Shown here piece after piece: positions 54,040-62,252 of a stretch of DNA of 64,000 bases. The notes below the pieces were generated by a model, which was not told the origin of the DNA, made no database searches, and was given only the letters and a program-made list of their open reading frames with translations. The position numbers and the translations under genes were made by a program. The DNA is from Streptomyces sp. DH41. GTDB lineage: Bacteria > Actinomycetota > Actinomycetes > Streptomycetales > Streptomycetaceae. The stretch lies in assembly GCF_029813785.1 (NCBI RefSeq), contig NZ_JARVKY010000030.1:25942-89941 (forward strand), given 5' to 3'. How positions within the stretch are numbered: position 1 is the stretch's first letter; each line of letters starts with the position of its first letter.

Positions 54040-54341
54040 GACGCCGTGAAGGGAGCGGTTCCCACCGTTGGGGGCCGCTCCCTTTGCTGTACGTGCGCTC
54101 TGTCGCCACCGCTTTGTAGTGTGGTAGCAGAAGAACAAGACGCACGACGTACACGACGTACGACACGACGAACGAAAACGAGGAGAAGCGCGCCTAGCCG
54201 CCGCCGGTCCTCGGTAGTGGCCCCCGGGGGAAGAACCCGGGTGCTTCGATCGAAGACCGGCCCGCATTGCACGGAGCGCTTCTCCGCCACCGTCCCCCCG
54301 CCACACGGGCGAGGAGGGACGAAGACGAGGAGAAAACACTA
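54040..54341 (+). promoter_or_regulatory. rpsO-pnp intergenic region
   Basis: 302 bases. It starts with the strong hairpin at 54049-54084. The rest (54090-54325) is purine/ACGA-rich and should contain the separate pnp promoter known in S. coelicolor; I could not pick its elements with confidence. The pnp ribosome binding site GACGAGGAG lies about 10 bases before its GTG. Confidence 0.45.
54049..54084 (+). terminator. rpsO terminator / RNase III-type processing hairpin
   Basis: A perfect 10-bp lower stem (54049-54058 and 54075-54084) continues through two wobble and three G-C pairs to a 6-nt loop, followed by TTTGCTGT. In S. coelicolor the rpsO-pnp readthrough transcript has an intergenic hairpin cut by RNase III; position and form fit that. 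Confidence 0.85.
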
Positions 54342-56561
54342 GTGGAGAACGAGACCCACTACGCCGAGGCCGTCATCGACAACGGCGCGTTCGGCACCCG
54401 CACCATCCGCTTCGAGACGGGCCGGCTGGCCAGGCAGGCCGCCGGTTCCGCCGTGGCGTACCTGGACGACGACACCATGGTGCTGTCGGCCACCAGCGCC
54501 TCCAAGAACCCCAAGGACCAGCTCGACTTCTTCCCCCTCACGGTGGACGTCGAGGAGCGGATGTACGCCGCCGGCAAGATCCCCGGCAGCTTCTTCCGCC
54601 GTGAGGGCCGGCCGTCCGAGGACGCCGTCCTCACCTGCCGCCTGATCGACCGCCCGCTGCGCCCGTCCTTCAAGAAGGGCCTGCGCAACGAGATCCAGGT
54701 CGTCGCCACGATCATGGCCCTCAACCCCGACCACCTGTACGACGTCGTGGCGATCAACGCCGCCTCCGCGTCGACGCAGCTGGCCGGCCTGCCCTTCTCC
54801 GGCCCGATCGGCGGCGTCCGCGTCGCGCTGATCCGCGGCCAGTGGGTGGCCTTCCCGACGCACACCGAGCTCGAGGACGCCGTCTTCGACATGGTCGTCG
54901 CGGGCCGCGTCCTGGAGGACGGCGACGTCGCGATCATGATGGTCGAGGCCGAGGCCACCGAGAAGACCATCAAGCTGGTCGAGGGCGGCGCCGAGGCGCC
55001 CACCGAGGAGGTCGTCGCCGCCGGTCTGGACGCCGCGAAGCCCTTCATCAAGGTGCTGTGCCGCGCCCAGGCCGACCTCGCCGCGAAGGCCGCCAAGCCG
55101 ACCGGCGAGTTCCCGATCTTCCTGGACCACCAGGACGACGTCCTCGAGGCGCTCGACGCCGCCGTCCGCCCCGAGCTCAGCCAGGCGCTCACCATCGCCG
55201 GCAAGCAGGAGCGCGAGGCCGAGCTGGACCGCGTCAAGGCGCTCGCCGCCGAGAAGCTCCTGCCTCAGTTCGAGGGCCGCGAGAAGGAGATCTCCGCCGC
55301 GTACCGCTCGCTGACCAAGTCCCTGGTCCGTGAGCGCGTCATCAAGGAGAAGAAGCGCATCGACGGCCGCGGTGTCACCGACATCCGCACCCTGGCCGCC
55401 GAGGTCGAGGCCATCCCGCGCGTGCACGGTTCCGCGCTGTTCGAGCGTGGCGAGACCCAGATCCTGGGCGTCACCACCCTCAACATGCTCCGCATGGAGC
55501 AGCAGCTGGACACCCTCTCGCCGGTGACCCGCAAGCGCTACATGCACAACTACAACTTCCCGCCGTACTCCGTCGGCGAGACCGGCCGCGTCGGCTCCCC
55601 GAAGCGCCGCGAGATCGGCCACGGCGCCCTCGCCGAGCGCGCCATCGTGCCGGTGCTGCCGACGCGCGAGGAGTTCCCGTACGCGATCCGTCAGGTGTCC
55701 GAGGCCCTCGGCTCCAACGGCTCGACGTCCATGGGCTCGGTCTGCGCCTCCACCATGTCGCTGCTGAACGCCGGTGTGCCGCTGAAGGCCCCCGTCGCCG
55801 GTATCGCCATGGGCCTGATCTCCCAGGAGATCAACGGCGAGACGCACTACGTCGCCCTCACCGACATCCTCGGTGCGGAGGACGCCTTCGGCGACATGGA
55901 CTTCAAGGTCGCCGGCACCAAGGAGTTCGTGACCGCCCTCCAGCTCGACACCAAGCTGGACGGCATCCCCGCCTCCGTCCTGGCCGCCGCCCTCAAGCAG
56001 GCCCGTGACGCCCGCCTCCACATCCTCGACGTGATGATGGAAGCGATCGACACGCCGGACGAGATGTCCCCGAACGCGCCGCGGATCATCACCGTGAAGA
56101 TCCCCGTCGACAAGATCGGTGAGGTCATCGGCCCCAAGGGCAAGATGATCAACCAGATCCAGGAGGACACGGGCGCCGACATCACGATCGAGGACGACGG
56201 CACCATCTACATCGGTGCCGCCCAGGGCTCGCAGGCCGAGGCCGCCCGCGCCACGATCAACGGCATCGCCAACCCGACCATGCCCGAGGTCGGCGAGCGC
56301 TACCTGGGTACGGTCGTCAAGACGACCACCTTCGGCGCGTTCGTCTCCCTGCTGCCCGGCAAGGACGGTCTGCTGCACATCTCGCAGATCCGCAAGCTGG
56401 CCGGCGGCAAGCGCGTGGAGAACGTCGAGGACGTCCTCGGGGTGGGCCAGAAGGTCCAGGTCGAGATCGCCGAGATCGACTCCCGCGGCAAGCTCTCCCT
56501 CATCCCCGTGATCGAGGGCGAAGAGGGCAGCGAAGAGAAGAAGGACGACGCCGACCAGTGA
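54342..56561 (+). CDS. pnp: Polynucleotide phosphorylase / guanosine pentaphosphate synthetase
   Basis: Phosphorolytic 3'-5' exoribonuclease and RNA 3'-polymerase; the streptomycete enzyme was first described as GpsI. 739 residues from GTG 54342. Two RNase PH domains flank a helical domain: core 1 (~15-230, FRREGRPSEDAVLTCRLIDRP) and core 2 (~350-560, GSALFERGETQILGVTTL; FPPYSVGETGRVGSPKRREIGHG; catalytic-site region DILGAEDAFGDMDFKVAGT). Then come KH (IGEVIGPKGKMINQIQEDTG) and S1 (GTVVKTTTFGAFVSLLPG) domains. The C-terminus is acidic. Its stop overlaps the start of the M16 peptidase gene (GTGA). Confidence 0.97.
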   Translation: MENETHYAEAVIDNGAFGTRTIRFETGRLARQAAGSAVAYLDDDTMVLSATSASKNPKDQLDFFPLTVDVEERMYAAGKIPGSFFRREGRPSEDAVLTCRLIDRPLRPSFKKGLRNEIQVVATIMALNPDHLYDVVAINAASASTQLAGLPFSGPIGGVRVALIRGQWVAFPTHTELEDAVFDMVVAGRVLEDGDVAIMMVEAEATEKTIKLVEGGAEAPTEEVVAAGLDAAKPFIKVLCRAQADLAAKAAKPTGEFPIFLDHQDDVLEALDAAVRPELSQALTIAGKQEREAELDRVKALAAEKLLPQFEGREKEISAAYRSLTKSLVRERVIKEKKRIDGRGVTDIRTLAAEVEAIPRVHGSALFERGETQILGVTTLNMLRMEQQLDTLSPVTRKRYMHNYNFPPYSVGETGRVGSPKRREIGHGALAERAIVPVLPTREEFPYAIRQVSEALGSNGSTSMGSVCASTMSLLNAGVPLKAPVAGIAMGLISQEINGETHYVALTDILGAEDAFGDMDFKVAGTKEFVTALQLDTKLDGIPASVLAAALKQARDARLHILDVMMEAIDTPDEMSPNAPRIITVKIPVDKIGEVIGPKGKMINQIQEDTGADITIEDDGTIYIGAAQGSQAEAARATINGIANPTMPEVGERYLGTVVKTTTFGAFVSLLPGKDGLLHISQIRKLAGGKRVENVEDVLGVGQKVQVEIAEIDSRGKLSLIPVIEGEEGSEEKKDDADQ

Positions 56562-57937
56562 CGTCCCGTAGCGCCAAGGCGACGGCCCGCACCTCCTCGG
56601 AGGCGCGGGCCGTCGCCCGTACCCAAACCCTGATCAAGGGCGAGCACGGCATCGGCACGGTCCGCAAGACCACCCTCCCGGGCGGCCTGCGCATCGTCAC
56701 CGAGACGCTGCCCTCGGTCCGCTCGGCGACCTTCGGCATCTGGGCACACGTCGGCTCCCGCGACGAGACCCCGGCCCTGAACGGCGCCACCCACTACCTG
56801 GAGCACCTGCTCTTCAAGGGCACCCGGGGGCGCAGCGCCCTGGACATCTCCTCCGCCATCGACGCGGTCGGCGGCGAGATGAACGCGTTCACGGCGAAGG
56901 AGTACACGTGCTACTACGCACGCGTACTCGACACCGACCTGCCGCTCGCCATCGACGTGGTCTGCGACATGCTGACCGGTTCGCTGATCCGCGAGGAGGA
57001 CGTCGACGTCGAGCGCGGCGCGATCCTCGAGGAGATCGCGATGACCGAGGACGACGCCGGCGACTGCGTGCACGACCTGTTCGCGCACACCATGTTCGGC
57101 GACAACGCCCTCGGCCGCCCCGTCCTCGGCACGGTCGACACGGTCAACGCCCTCACCGCCGACCGCATCCGCCGCTTCTACAAGAAGCACTACGACCCCA
57201 CGCACCTGGTGGTCGCCGCGGCCGGCAACGTCGACCACAACAAGGTCGTACGCCAGGTCCGCGCCGCCTTCGAGAAGGCCGGCGCCTTCCGGGAGCCGGT
57301 GGCCGCGCCCATCGCCCCCCGCGACGGCCGCCGCACCCTGCGCACCGCCGGCCGTGTCGAGCTGATCGGCCGCAAGACCGAGCAGGCCCACGTCATCCTC
57401 GGCATGCCGGGCCTGGCCCGCACCGACGAGCGCCGCTGGGCGATGGGCGTCCTCAACACCGCCCTCGGCGGCGGCATGTCCTCGCGTCTCTTCCAGGAGG
57501 TCCGCGAGAAGCGCGGCCTGGCCTACAGCGTGTACTCGTACACCTCGGGCTTCGCCGACTGCGGCCTCTTCGGCGTGTACGCGGGCTGCAGGCCCTCCCA
57601 GGTGCACGACGTGCTCCAGATCTGCCGCGACGAACTCGACCACGTCGCCGAGAACGGTCTCACCGACGACGAGATCGGCCGCGCGATCGGCCAGCTCCGA
57701 GGCTCCACGGTCCTCGGTCTGGAGGACACCGGCGCGCTGATGAACCGTATCGGCAAGAGCGAGCTGTGCTGGGGCGAGCAGATGTCCGTCGACGACATGC
57801 TGGCCCGGATAGCCTCGGTCACGCCGGACGACGTCCGCGCGGTCGCCCGCGACGTCCTGGGACGACGGCCCTCTCTGTCGGTCATCGGCCCACTGAAGGA
57901 CAAGCAGGCGGCCCGGCTGCACGACGCCGTCGCCTGA
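56558..57937 (+). CDS. M16 family zinc peptidase (MPP/PqqL-like)
   Basis: A 459-residue cytosolic-type metallopeptidase from GTG 56558, coupled to pnp by a GTGA overlap. The inverted zinc motif HxxEH is intact (H79-Y-L-E82-H83), with the distal Glu in RGAILEEI (E159). The inactive-like C-terminal half carries the R/Y substrate pair region (VREKRGLAYSVYSY). Homologues follow pnp in many actinobacteria and Firmicutes. Substrate unknown. A basic/Ala-rich N-terminus of ~25 residues is not a signal peptide. Confidence 0.94.
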   Translation: MTSRSAKATARTSSEARAVARTQTLIKGEHGIGTVRKTTLPGGLRIVTETLPSVRSATFGIWAHVGSRDETPALNGATHYLEHLLFKGTRGRSALDISSAIDAVGGEMNAFTAKEYTCYYARVLDTDLPLAIDVVCDMLTGSLIREEDVDVERGAILEEIAMTEDDAGDCVHDLFAHTMFGDNALGRPVLGTVDTVNALTADRIRRFYKKHYDPTHLVVAAAGNVDHNKVVRQVRAAFEKAGAFREPVAAPIAPRDGRRTLRTAGRVELIGRKTEQAHVILGMPGLARTDERRWAMGVLNTALGGGMSSRLFQEVREKRGLAYSVYSYTSGFADCGLFGVYAGCRPSQVHDVLQICRDELDHVAENGLTDDEIGRAIGQLRGSTVLGLEDTGALMNRIGKSELCWGEQMSVDDMLARIASVTPDDVRAVARDVLGRRPSLSVIGPLKDKQAARLHDAVA

Positions 57938-57972
57938 CCCTCCCGGTTTCTCGGTAAGGAAGCGAACACAAC

Positions 57973-58725
57973 ATGAGCAAGCTGCGCGTGGCCGTCCTCG
58001 GCGCCAAGGGCCGGATCGGCTCTGAGGCGGTACGGGCGGTCGAGGCCGCCGAGGACATGGAGCTGGTCGCCGCCCTCGGGCGGAACGACAGCCTGGACAC
58101 GCTGGCCGAGACCGGCGCCCAGGTCGCCGTCGAGCTGACCACCCCCGCCTCGGTGATGGACAACCTCGACTACTGCGTACGCCACGGCATCCACGCCGTC
58201 GTCGGCACCACCGGCTGGACCGACGAGCGCCTCGCACAGCTGAGGACCTGGCTCGACGGCTCCCCGGAGACGGGCGTGCTCATCGCGCCCAACTTCTCCA
58301 TCGGCGCCGTGCTCACCATGAGGTTCGCGCAGCTCGCCGCCCCGTACTTCGAGTCCGTCGAGGTCGTCGAGCTGCACCACCCGAACAAGGTCGACGCCCC
58401 CAGCGGCACCGCCACCCGCACCGCACAGCTGATCGCGGCGGCCCGGCAGAAGGCAGGCTCCGCTCCGGCGCCCGACGCCACTGCCACCGCCCTGGACGGC
58501 GCCCGCGGCGCGAACGTCGACGGGGTCCCGGTCCACGCGATCCGGCTGCGCGGCCTGCTGGCCCACCAGGAGGTCCTGCTGGGCGGCGAGGGCGAGACCC
58601 TCACCGTCCGGCACGACTCCCTGCACCACAGCAGCTTCATGCCCGGCATCCTGCTGGGCGCCCGCAGGGTGGTGACCACTCCGGGCCTCACCTTCGGCCT
58701 GGAGCACTTCCTGGACCTGAACTGA
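57973..58725 (+). CDS. dapB: 4-hydroxy-tetrahydrodipicolinate reductase
   Basis: NAD(P)H-dependent second committed step of the diaminopimelate/lysine pathway. 250 residues from ATG 57973 behind AAGGAAG. The N-terminal Rossmann motif is GAKGRIG (10-16). The catalytic region ELHHPNKVDAPSGTA has H135-H136 and K139 with the substrate-binding SGTA turn, and the C-terminal LTFGLEHFLDL is typical. Together with dapA 2.4 kb downstream it supplies meso-DAP precursors for cell wall and lysine. Confidence 0.96.
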   Translation: MSKLRVAVLGAKGRIGSEAVRAVEAAEDMELVAALGRNDSLDTLAETGAQVAVELTTPASVMDNLDYCVRHGIHAVVGTTGWTDERLAQLRTWLDGSPETGVLIAPNFSIGAVLTMRFAQLAAPYFESVEVVELHHPNKVDAPSGTATRTAQLIAAARQKAGSAPAPDATATALDGARGANVDGVPVHAIRLRGLLAHQEVLLGGEGETLTVRHDSLHHSSFMPGILLGARRVVTTPGLTFGLEHFLDLN

Positions 58726-58750
58726 GACCCGAACCGAGCCCCTGACCCCC

Positions 58751-59347
58751 ATGCGCGCGAAAATCTCCTACGTCATCACGGCCGCCGTCCTGGTCTTCTA
58801 CTTCGCCCTGGCCGGCAGCCGCGGTGTGCTGCTCATCGGCACCGGCACACCGCTCACCGTGACCTTCGGCGTCGCGGTGCTGATCCTGCCGGTGATCGGC
58901 GTGTGGTTCCTCTGGAAGAACACCCAGTTCGTCCGCAAGGCCAACCAGCTCGCCGCCGAACTCGACGCCGAGGGCGGACTGCCCGTCGACGAGCTGAAGC
59001 GCACCCCCAGCGGCCGCGTCGACCGGGAATCGGCCGACGCGGTCTTCGCCCTCCGCAAGGCCGAGACGGAGGATGCCCCCGGCGTCCGTCGGCGCGCGCT
59101 CAGCCCCGCCGGTACTCGCCGGCCCACGCCTCCACGGCGTCGGCCGCCCGGTCGAAGGCCTCGTCCCGTCCGAGGAAGTCGGCGTTGTGCGTCGTCAGCA
59201 GCGCGGGCCCGGTCTCCGTGGACCGGCCCTGCCGGACGAGGAGCAGTGCCTGTCCCTGCACCGTGCGCGGCAGCCCGAGCCAGCGCACCGGCTGCTGCAC
59301 CGTGCGCACCCTGGCGACCTGCTGCCAGGTCATCGTGCGCGTGCTGA
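58751..59347 (+). CDS. Two-helix membrane protein, apparently 3'-truncated
   Basis: A 198-codon frame from ATG 58751, 25 bases after dapB. Residues ~5-22 and ~38-54 are membrane helices (ITAAVLVFYFALAG; TFGVAVLILPVIGVWFLW), followed by a charged cytoplasmic helix (FVRKANQLAAELDAEGG) and SADAVFALRKAETEDAP. After residue ~110 it turns Arg/Pro-rich and runs antisense through the 3' part of the gene at 59100-59654, so that portion is not native-looking. From memory, Streptomyces homologues continue into a TPR-like helical end after this point. The original 3' end was probably lost by a deletion that joined it to the opposite gene. Confidence 0.6.
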   Translation: MRAKISYVITAAVLVFYFALAGSRGVLLIGTGTPLTVTFGVAVLILPVIGVWFLWKNTQFVRKANQLAAELDAEGGLPVDELKRTPSGRVDRESADAVFALRKAETEDAPGVRRRALSPAGTRRPTPPRRRPPGRRPRPVRGSRRCASSAARARSPWTGPAGRGAVPVPAPCAAARASAPAAAPCAPWRPAARSSCAC

Positions 59348-59654
59348 AGAAGCTCACATGACGCACTCCGTGCGCGCTCACCCACGCCCCCATGCGCAGC
59401 AGCCGCAGGGCACAGGCGATCATGACCACCGCGACGCCGAACACCACACCGGCGGCGGACAGCGAGTCCGTCGCCGCGATGATGATCGCCGAGAACAGGA
59501 CGAACGAGGCGAGCAGCAGCACCAGCGCCGCCACCCCCACGCGCCACGGCCCCGGCCGGTAGGGCCGGCGCCAGAGGTCGCGGTCGTCGTGCGGCAGCGC
59601 GACATCGTCGGTGGTGTCGAAGGCGCGGTCGGCCGTCAGGAAGGACAGGGGCAC
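59100..59654 (-). CDS. Membrane protein with C-terminal PH-like domain
   Basis: A 184-residue protein from GTG 59654 with GAGGACC upstream. An N-terminal cytoplasmic segment precedes two membrane helices (~41-62 and ~67-85). Then comes a beta-rich domain of the bacterial PH type (GAWVSAHGVRHVSFFSTRT; WQQVARVRTVQQ; ALLLVRQG) and a C-terminal helix ending GEYRRG. It is intact and carries the typical codon bias, so it is the real gene in the overlap with the frame on the other strand. Function unknown. Confidence 0.85.
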   Translation of the reverse strand: MPLSFLTADRAFDTTDDVALPHDDRDLWRRPYRPGPWRVGVAALVLLLASFVLFSAIIIAATDSLSAAGVVFGVAVVMIACALRLLRMGAWVSAHGVRHVSFFSTRTMTWQQVARVRTVQQPVRWLGLPRTVQGQALLLVRQGRSTETGPALLTTHNADFLGRDEAFDRAADAVEAWAGEYRRG

Positions 59655-59769
59655 GGCTGGTCCTCACTCGTTCCATGGCGTGGGTTGTGCCCGGTGAGGC
59701 TACCGACCTGTGTCCCCGGTCACCACCCTCGGGGGTCCGGATGGAGGCAGGACCGGCCCCGCGACGCCA

Positions 59770-60009
59770 TCAGCGCCGGTCGGAGGCCTGCGACGGCTGT
59801 TTGTGCGAGGCGGGCTGGTCGGCCGACAACGCGGGCATCCCGATCACCAGGGAACCCACTATCCCGGCGACGACGGTGAGGCCGAGCAGCCAGCGTCCGG
59901 CCAACTGGCCGAAGGACGCCCGCTCGCGCGGCGGGGGTGTGACATTGCTGCGGAACCTGTCGGCTTCGGCGACGAAGGCGAACGGCACGGGTTCACGCCG
60001 GCGGATCAT
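59770..60009 (-). CDS. Small single-helix membrane protein
   Basis: A 79-residue protein from ATG 60009 (GGGAGACG upstream, spaced a little far). A basic, Pro-rich N-terminus (RSNVTPPPRERASFGQLAG) leads into one membrane helix (~39-60, WLLGLTVVAGIVGSLVIGM) and a short outside tail rich in Ser, Gln and Lys. Codon bias supports translation. Homologues next to thyX are, I believe, common in Streptomyces. No function known. Confidence 0.7.
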   Translation of the reverse strand: MIRRREPVPFAFVAEADRFRSNVTPPPRERASFGQLAGRWLLGLTVVAGIVGSLVIGMPALSADQPASHKQPSQASDRR

Positions 60010-60198
60010 GGAGGCTGCGTCTCCCTTCCGGGATGAAATGTTTCGCTGTTACTCATACAGACGAACGAACAGCCCGTCGGGTGCCCTGTTTCACCGATTT
60101 CATCGCGGCACCGCACCGAACGCCCCATTCGACGGACCGATGGCCGGCGAGCCGTAGAGTGGCCTCGCCAAGCGACAAGATGGGAAGGCCCTGCACCC

Positions 60199-60939
60199 GT
60201 GACCGACACCCCCGCCGACGACCTCAAGATCGACCTCCGCAGCGACGTCACCGTCGAGCTGGTCAAGAGCAGCGCCACCGACTCCGACGTGCTGTTCGCC
60301 GCCCGCGTCTCGACCGTCGGGGAGCAGTCCCTGGACGAGCTGAAGAAGGACCCGGAGCGCTCGAAGGGCCTGATCAACTACCTCGTTCGGGACCGGCACG
60401 GCAGCCCCTTCGAGCACAACTCGATGACCTTCCTCATCAGCGCCCCGATCTTCGTCTTCCGCGAGTTCATGCGGCACCGCGTCGGCTGGTCCTACAACGA
60501 GGAGTCGGGCCGCTACCGGGAGCTCCAGCCGGTCTTCTACGTGCCGGGCCAGGACCGCAAGCTGGTCCAGCAGGGCCGCCCGGGCAAGTACGTCTTCGTC
60601 GAGGGCACCACCGAGCAGCACGACCTGGTGAGCCGGTCGATGGAGGACTCCTACCGCCAGGCCTACCGCACCTACCAGGAGATGCTGGCCGCCGGCGTCG
60701 CCCGCGAGGTGGCCCGCGCGGTACTCCCCGTCGGCCTGTACTCGTCCATGTACGCCACCTGCAACGCACGCTCGATGATGCACTTCCTCGGTCTGCGCAC
60801 CCAGCACGAGCTGGCCAAGGTCCCCTCCTTCCCGCAGCGGGAGATCGAGATGGTCGGCGAGAAGATGGAAGAGGAGTGGGCACGGCTCATGCCGCTCACC
60901 CACGCCGCCTTCAACGCCAACGGTCGCGTGGCGCCGTAA
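60199..60939 (+). CDS. thyX: FAD-dependent thymidylate synthase ThyX
   Basis: Makes dTMP from dUMP with methylene-tetrahydrofolate, NADPH and FAD; unrelated to ThyA. 246 residues from GTG 60199. The ThyX motif is intact: RHRVGWSYNEES (R92-H93-R94 ... S103). The FAD/dUMP region GSPFEHNSMTFLISAP and the C-terminal RSMMHFLGLRTQ ... AQREI-like segment (SFPQREIEM) are present. A TAGAGT -10-like hexamer lies at 60155-60160. No thyA is in the window. Confidence 0.96.
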   Translation: MTDTPADDLKIDLRSDVTVELVKSSATDSDVLFAARVSTVGEQSLDELKKDPERSKGLINYLVRDRHGSPFEHNSMTFLISAPIFVFREFMRHRVGWSYNEESGRYRELQPVFYVPGQDRKLVQQGRPGKYVFVEGTTEQHDLVSRSMEDSYRQAYRTYQEMLAAGVAREVARAVLPVGLYSSMYATCNARSMMHFLGLRTQHELAKVPSFPQREIEMVGEKMEEEWARLMPLTHAAFNANGRVAP

Positions 60940-61039
60940 CGCGCCTGCGGCGCCCGGTCGGGCACAGATGTGCGCATCAGTCGCGCGAGGTGTCCGTATT
61001 GCGGCATTTGGAGAAGTTCATCTAGCCTGATCAAAGGGA

Positions 61040-61077
61040 CCCGGCACTGCTTGAACCCCCGAGCAGGCAGTGCCGGG
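61040..61077 (+). terminator. Stem-loop between thyX and dapA
   Basis: A perfect 11-bp inverted repeat (61040-61050 and 61067-61077) with a 16-nt loop, about 100 bases after thyX and 74 before dapA. A thyX terminator is the simplest reading; a dapA leader structure is possible. Confidence 0.7.
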
Positions 61078-61150
61078 CTCCACTCCCGGCCCGACCTGCC
61101 GCCTCCCCCGAGGGCAGACCCCGCCCTGAGCAACGAGTAGCGTGTAACCC

Positions 61151-62050
61151 ATGGCTCCGACCTCCACTCCGCAGACCCCCTTCGGGCGGGTCCTCACCGC
61201 CATGGTCACGCCCTTCACGGCGGACGGCGCACTCGACCTCGACGGCGCGCAGCGGCTCGCCGCCCACCTGGTGGACGCAGGCAACGACGGCCTGATCGTC
61301 AACGGCACCACCGGCGAGTCCCCCACCACCAGCGACGCGGAGAAAGCGGACCTCGTACGAGCCGTCCTGGAGGCCGTCGGCGACCGGGCACACGTCGTCG
61401 CCGGAGTCGGCACGAACAACACCCAGCACAGCATCGAGCTGGCCCGCGCCGCCGAGCGCACCGGCGCACACGGCCTCCTGCTCGTCACGCCGTACTACAA
61501 CAAGCCCCCGCAGGAGGGCCTGTACCAGCACTTCACGGCCATCGCCGACGCCGCCGAGCTGCCGGTCATGCTCTACGACATCCCCGGCCGCAGCGGCGTC
61601 CCGATCAACACGGAAACCCTGGTCCGCCTCGCGGAGCACCCGCGGATCGTCGCGAACAAGGACGCCAAGGGCGACCTCGGCCGCGCGAGCTGGGCCATCG
61701 CGCGCTCCGGTCTCGCCTGGTACTCCGGCGACGACATGCTGAACCTGCCGCTGCTCTCCGTGGGCGCGGTCGGCTTCGTCTCGGTCGTCGGCCACGTCGT
61801 CACCCCCGAACTGCGTTCCATGGTGGACGCGCACGTCTCGGGCGACGTACAGAAGGCATTGGAGATCCACCAGAAGCTGCTTCCGGTCTTCACCGGTATG
61901 TTCCGCACCCAGGGCGTCATGACCACCAAGGCCGCGCTCGCCCTCCTGGGACTGCCCGCCGGACCGCTGCGCGCGCCCATGGTCGGCCTCACGCCCGAGG
62001 AAACCGAGCAGCTCAAGATCGATCTTGCCGCTGGCGGGGTACAGCTCTGA
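61151..62050 (+). CDS. dapA: 4-hydroxy-tetrahydrodipicolinate synthase
   Basis: Condenses pyruvate with aspartate semialdehyde, the entry step to DAP and lysine. 299 residues from ATG 61151. The TIM-barrel aldolase signatures are intact: NGTTGESPT (51-59), TPYYNKPPQEG with Tyr115/116, catalytic Tyr142 (YDIPGRSG) and Schiff-base Lys170 (VANKDAKGD). No ribosome binding site precedes the ATG. A TAGCGT at 61138-61143 could be a -10 placing transcription at or next to the A of ATG, so a leaderless mRNA is possible. Confidence 0.96.
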   Translation: MAPTSTPQTPFGRVLTAMVTPFTADGALDLDGAQRLAAHLVDAGNDGLIVNGTTGESPTTSDAEKADLVRAVLEAVGDRAHVVAGVGTNNTQHSIELARAAERTGAHGLLLVTPYYNKPPQEGLYQHFTAIADAAELPVMLYDIPGRSGVPINTETLVRLAEHPRIVANKDAKGDLGRASWAIARSGLAWYSGDDMLNLPLLSVGAVGFVSVVGHVVTPELRSMVDAHVSGDVQKALEIHQKLLPVFTGMFRTQGVMTTKAALALLGLPAGPLRAPMVGLTPEETEQLKIDLAAGGVQL

Positions 62051-62201
62051 CAACAGACTTCGCACGACCGCACCACCGCCTGATCCGTACGAGCCACACA
62101 AGCCGAACAAGCGGTACTGGCCGTAGGACCGGACTTCACAACTGAATACGCGGGCCACCGGTGCCCGCACATCCATACGACAACTGCTTACGCACGAACG
62201 T

Positions 62202-62238
62202 CACGCGCGCCACGTGCCACCGGTACGTGGCGCGCGTG
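62202..62238 (+). promoter_or_regulatory. 14-bp perfect hairpin abutting the rnj ribosome binding site
   Basis: Arms 62202-62215 and 62225-62238 are perfectly complementary with a 9-nt loop. The stem ends 2 bases before GAGGAG (62241-62246), and TTTT follows at 62251. It could be the dapA terminator, but its position in the rnj leader fits a control or cleavage site. Confidence 0.75.
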
Positions 62239-62252
62239 GTGAGGAGAGTCTT

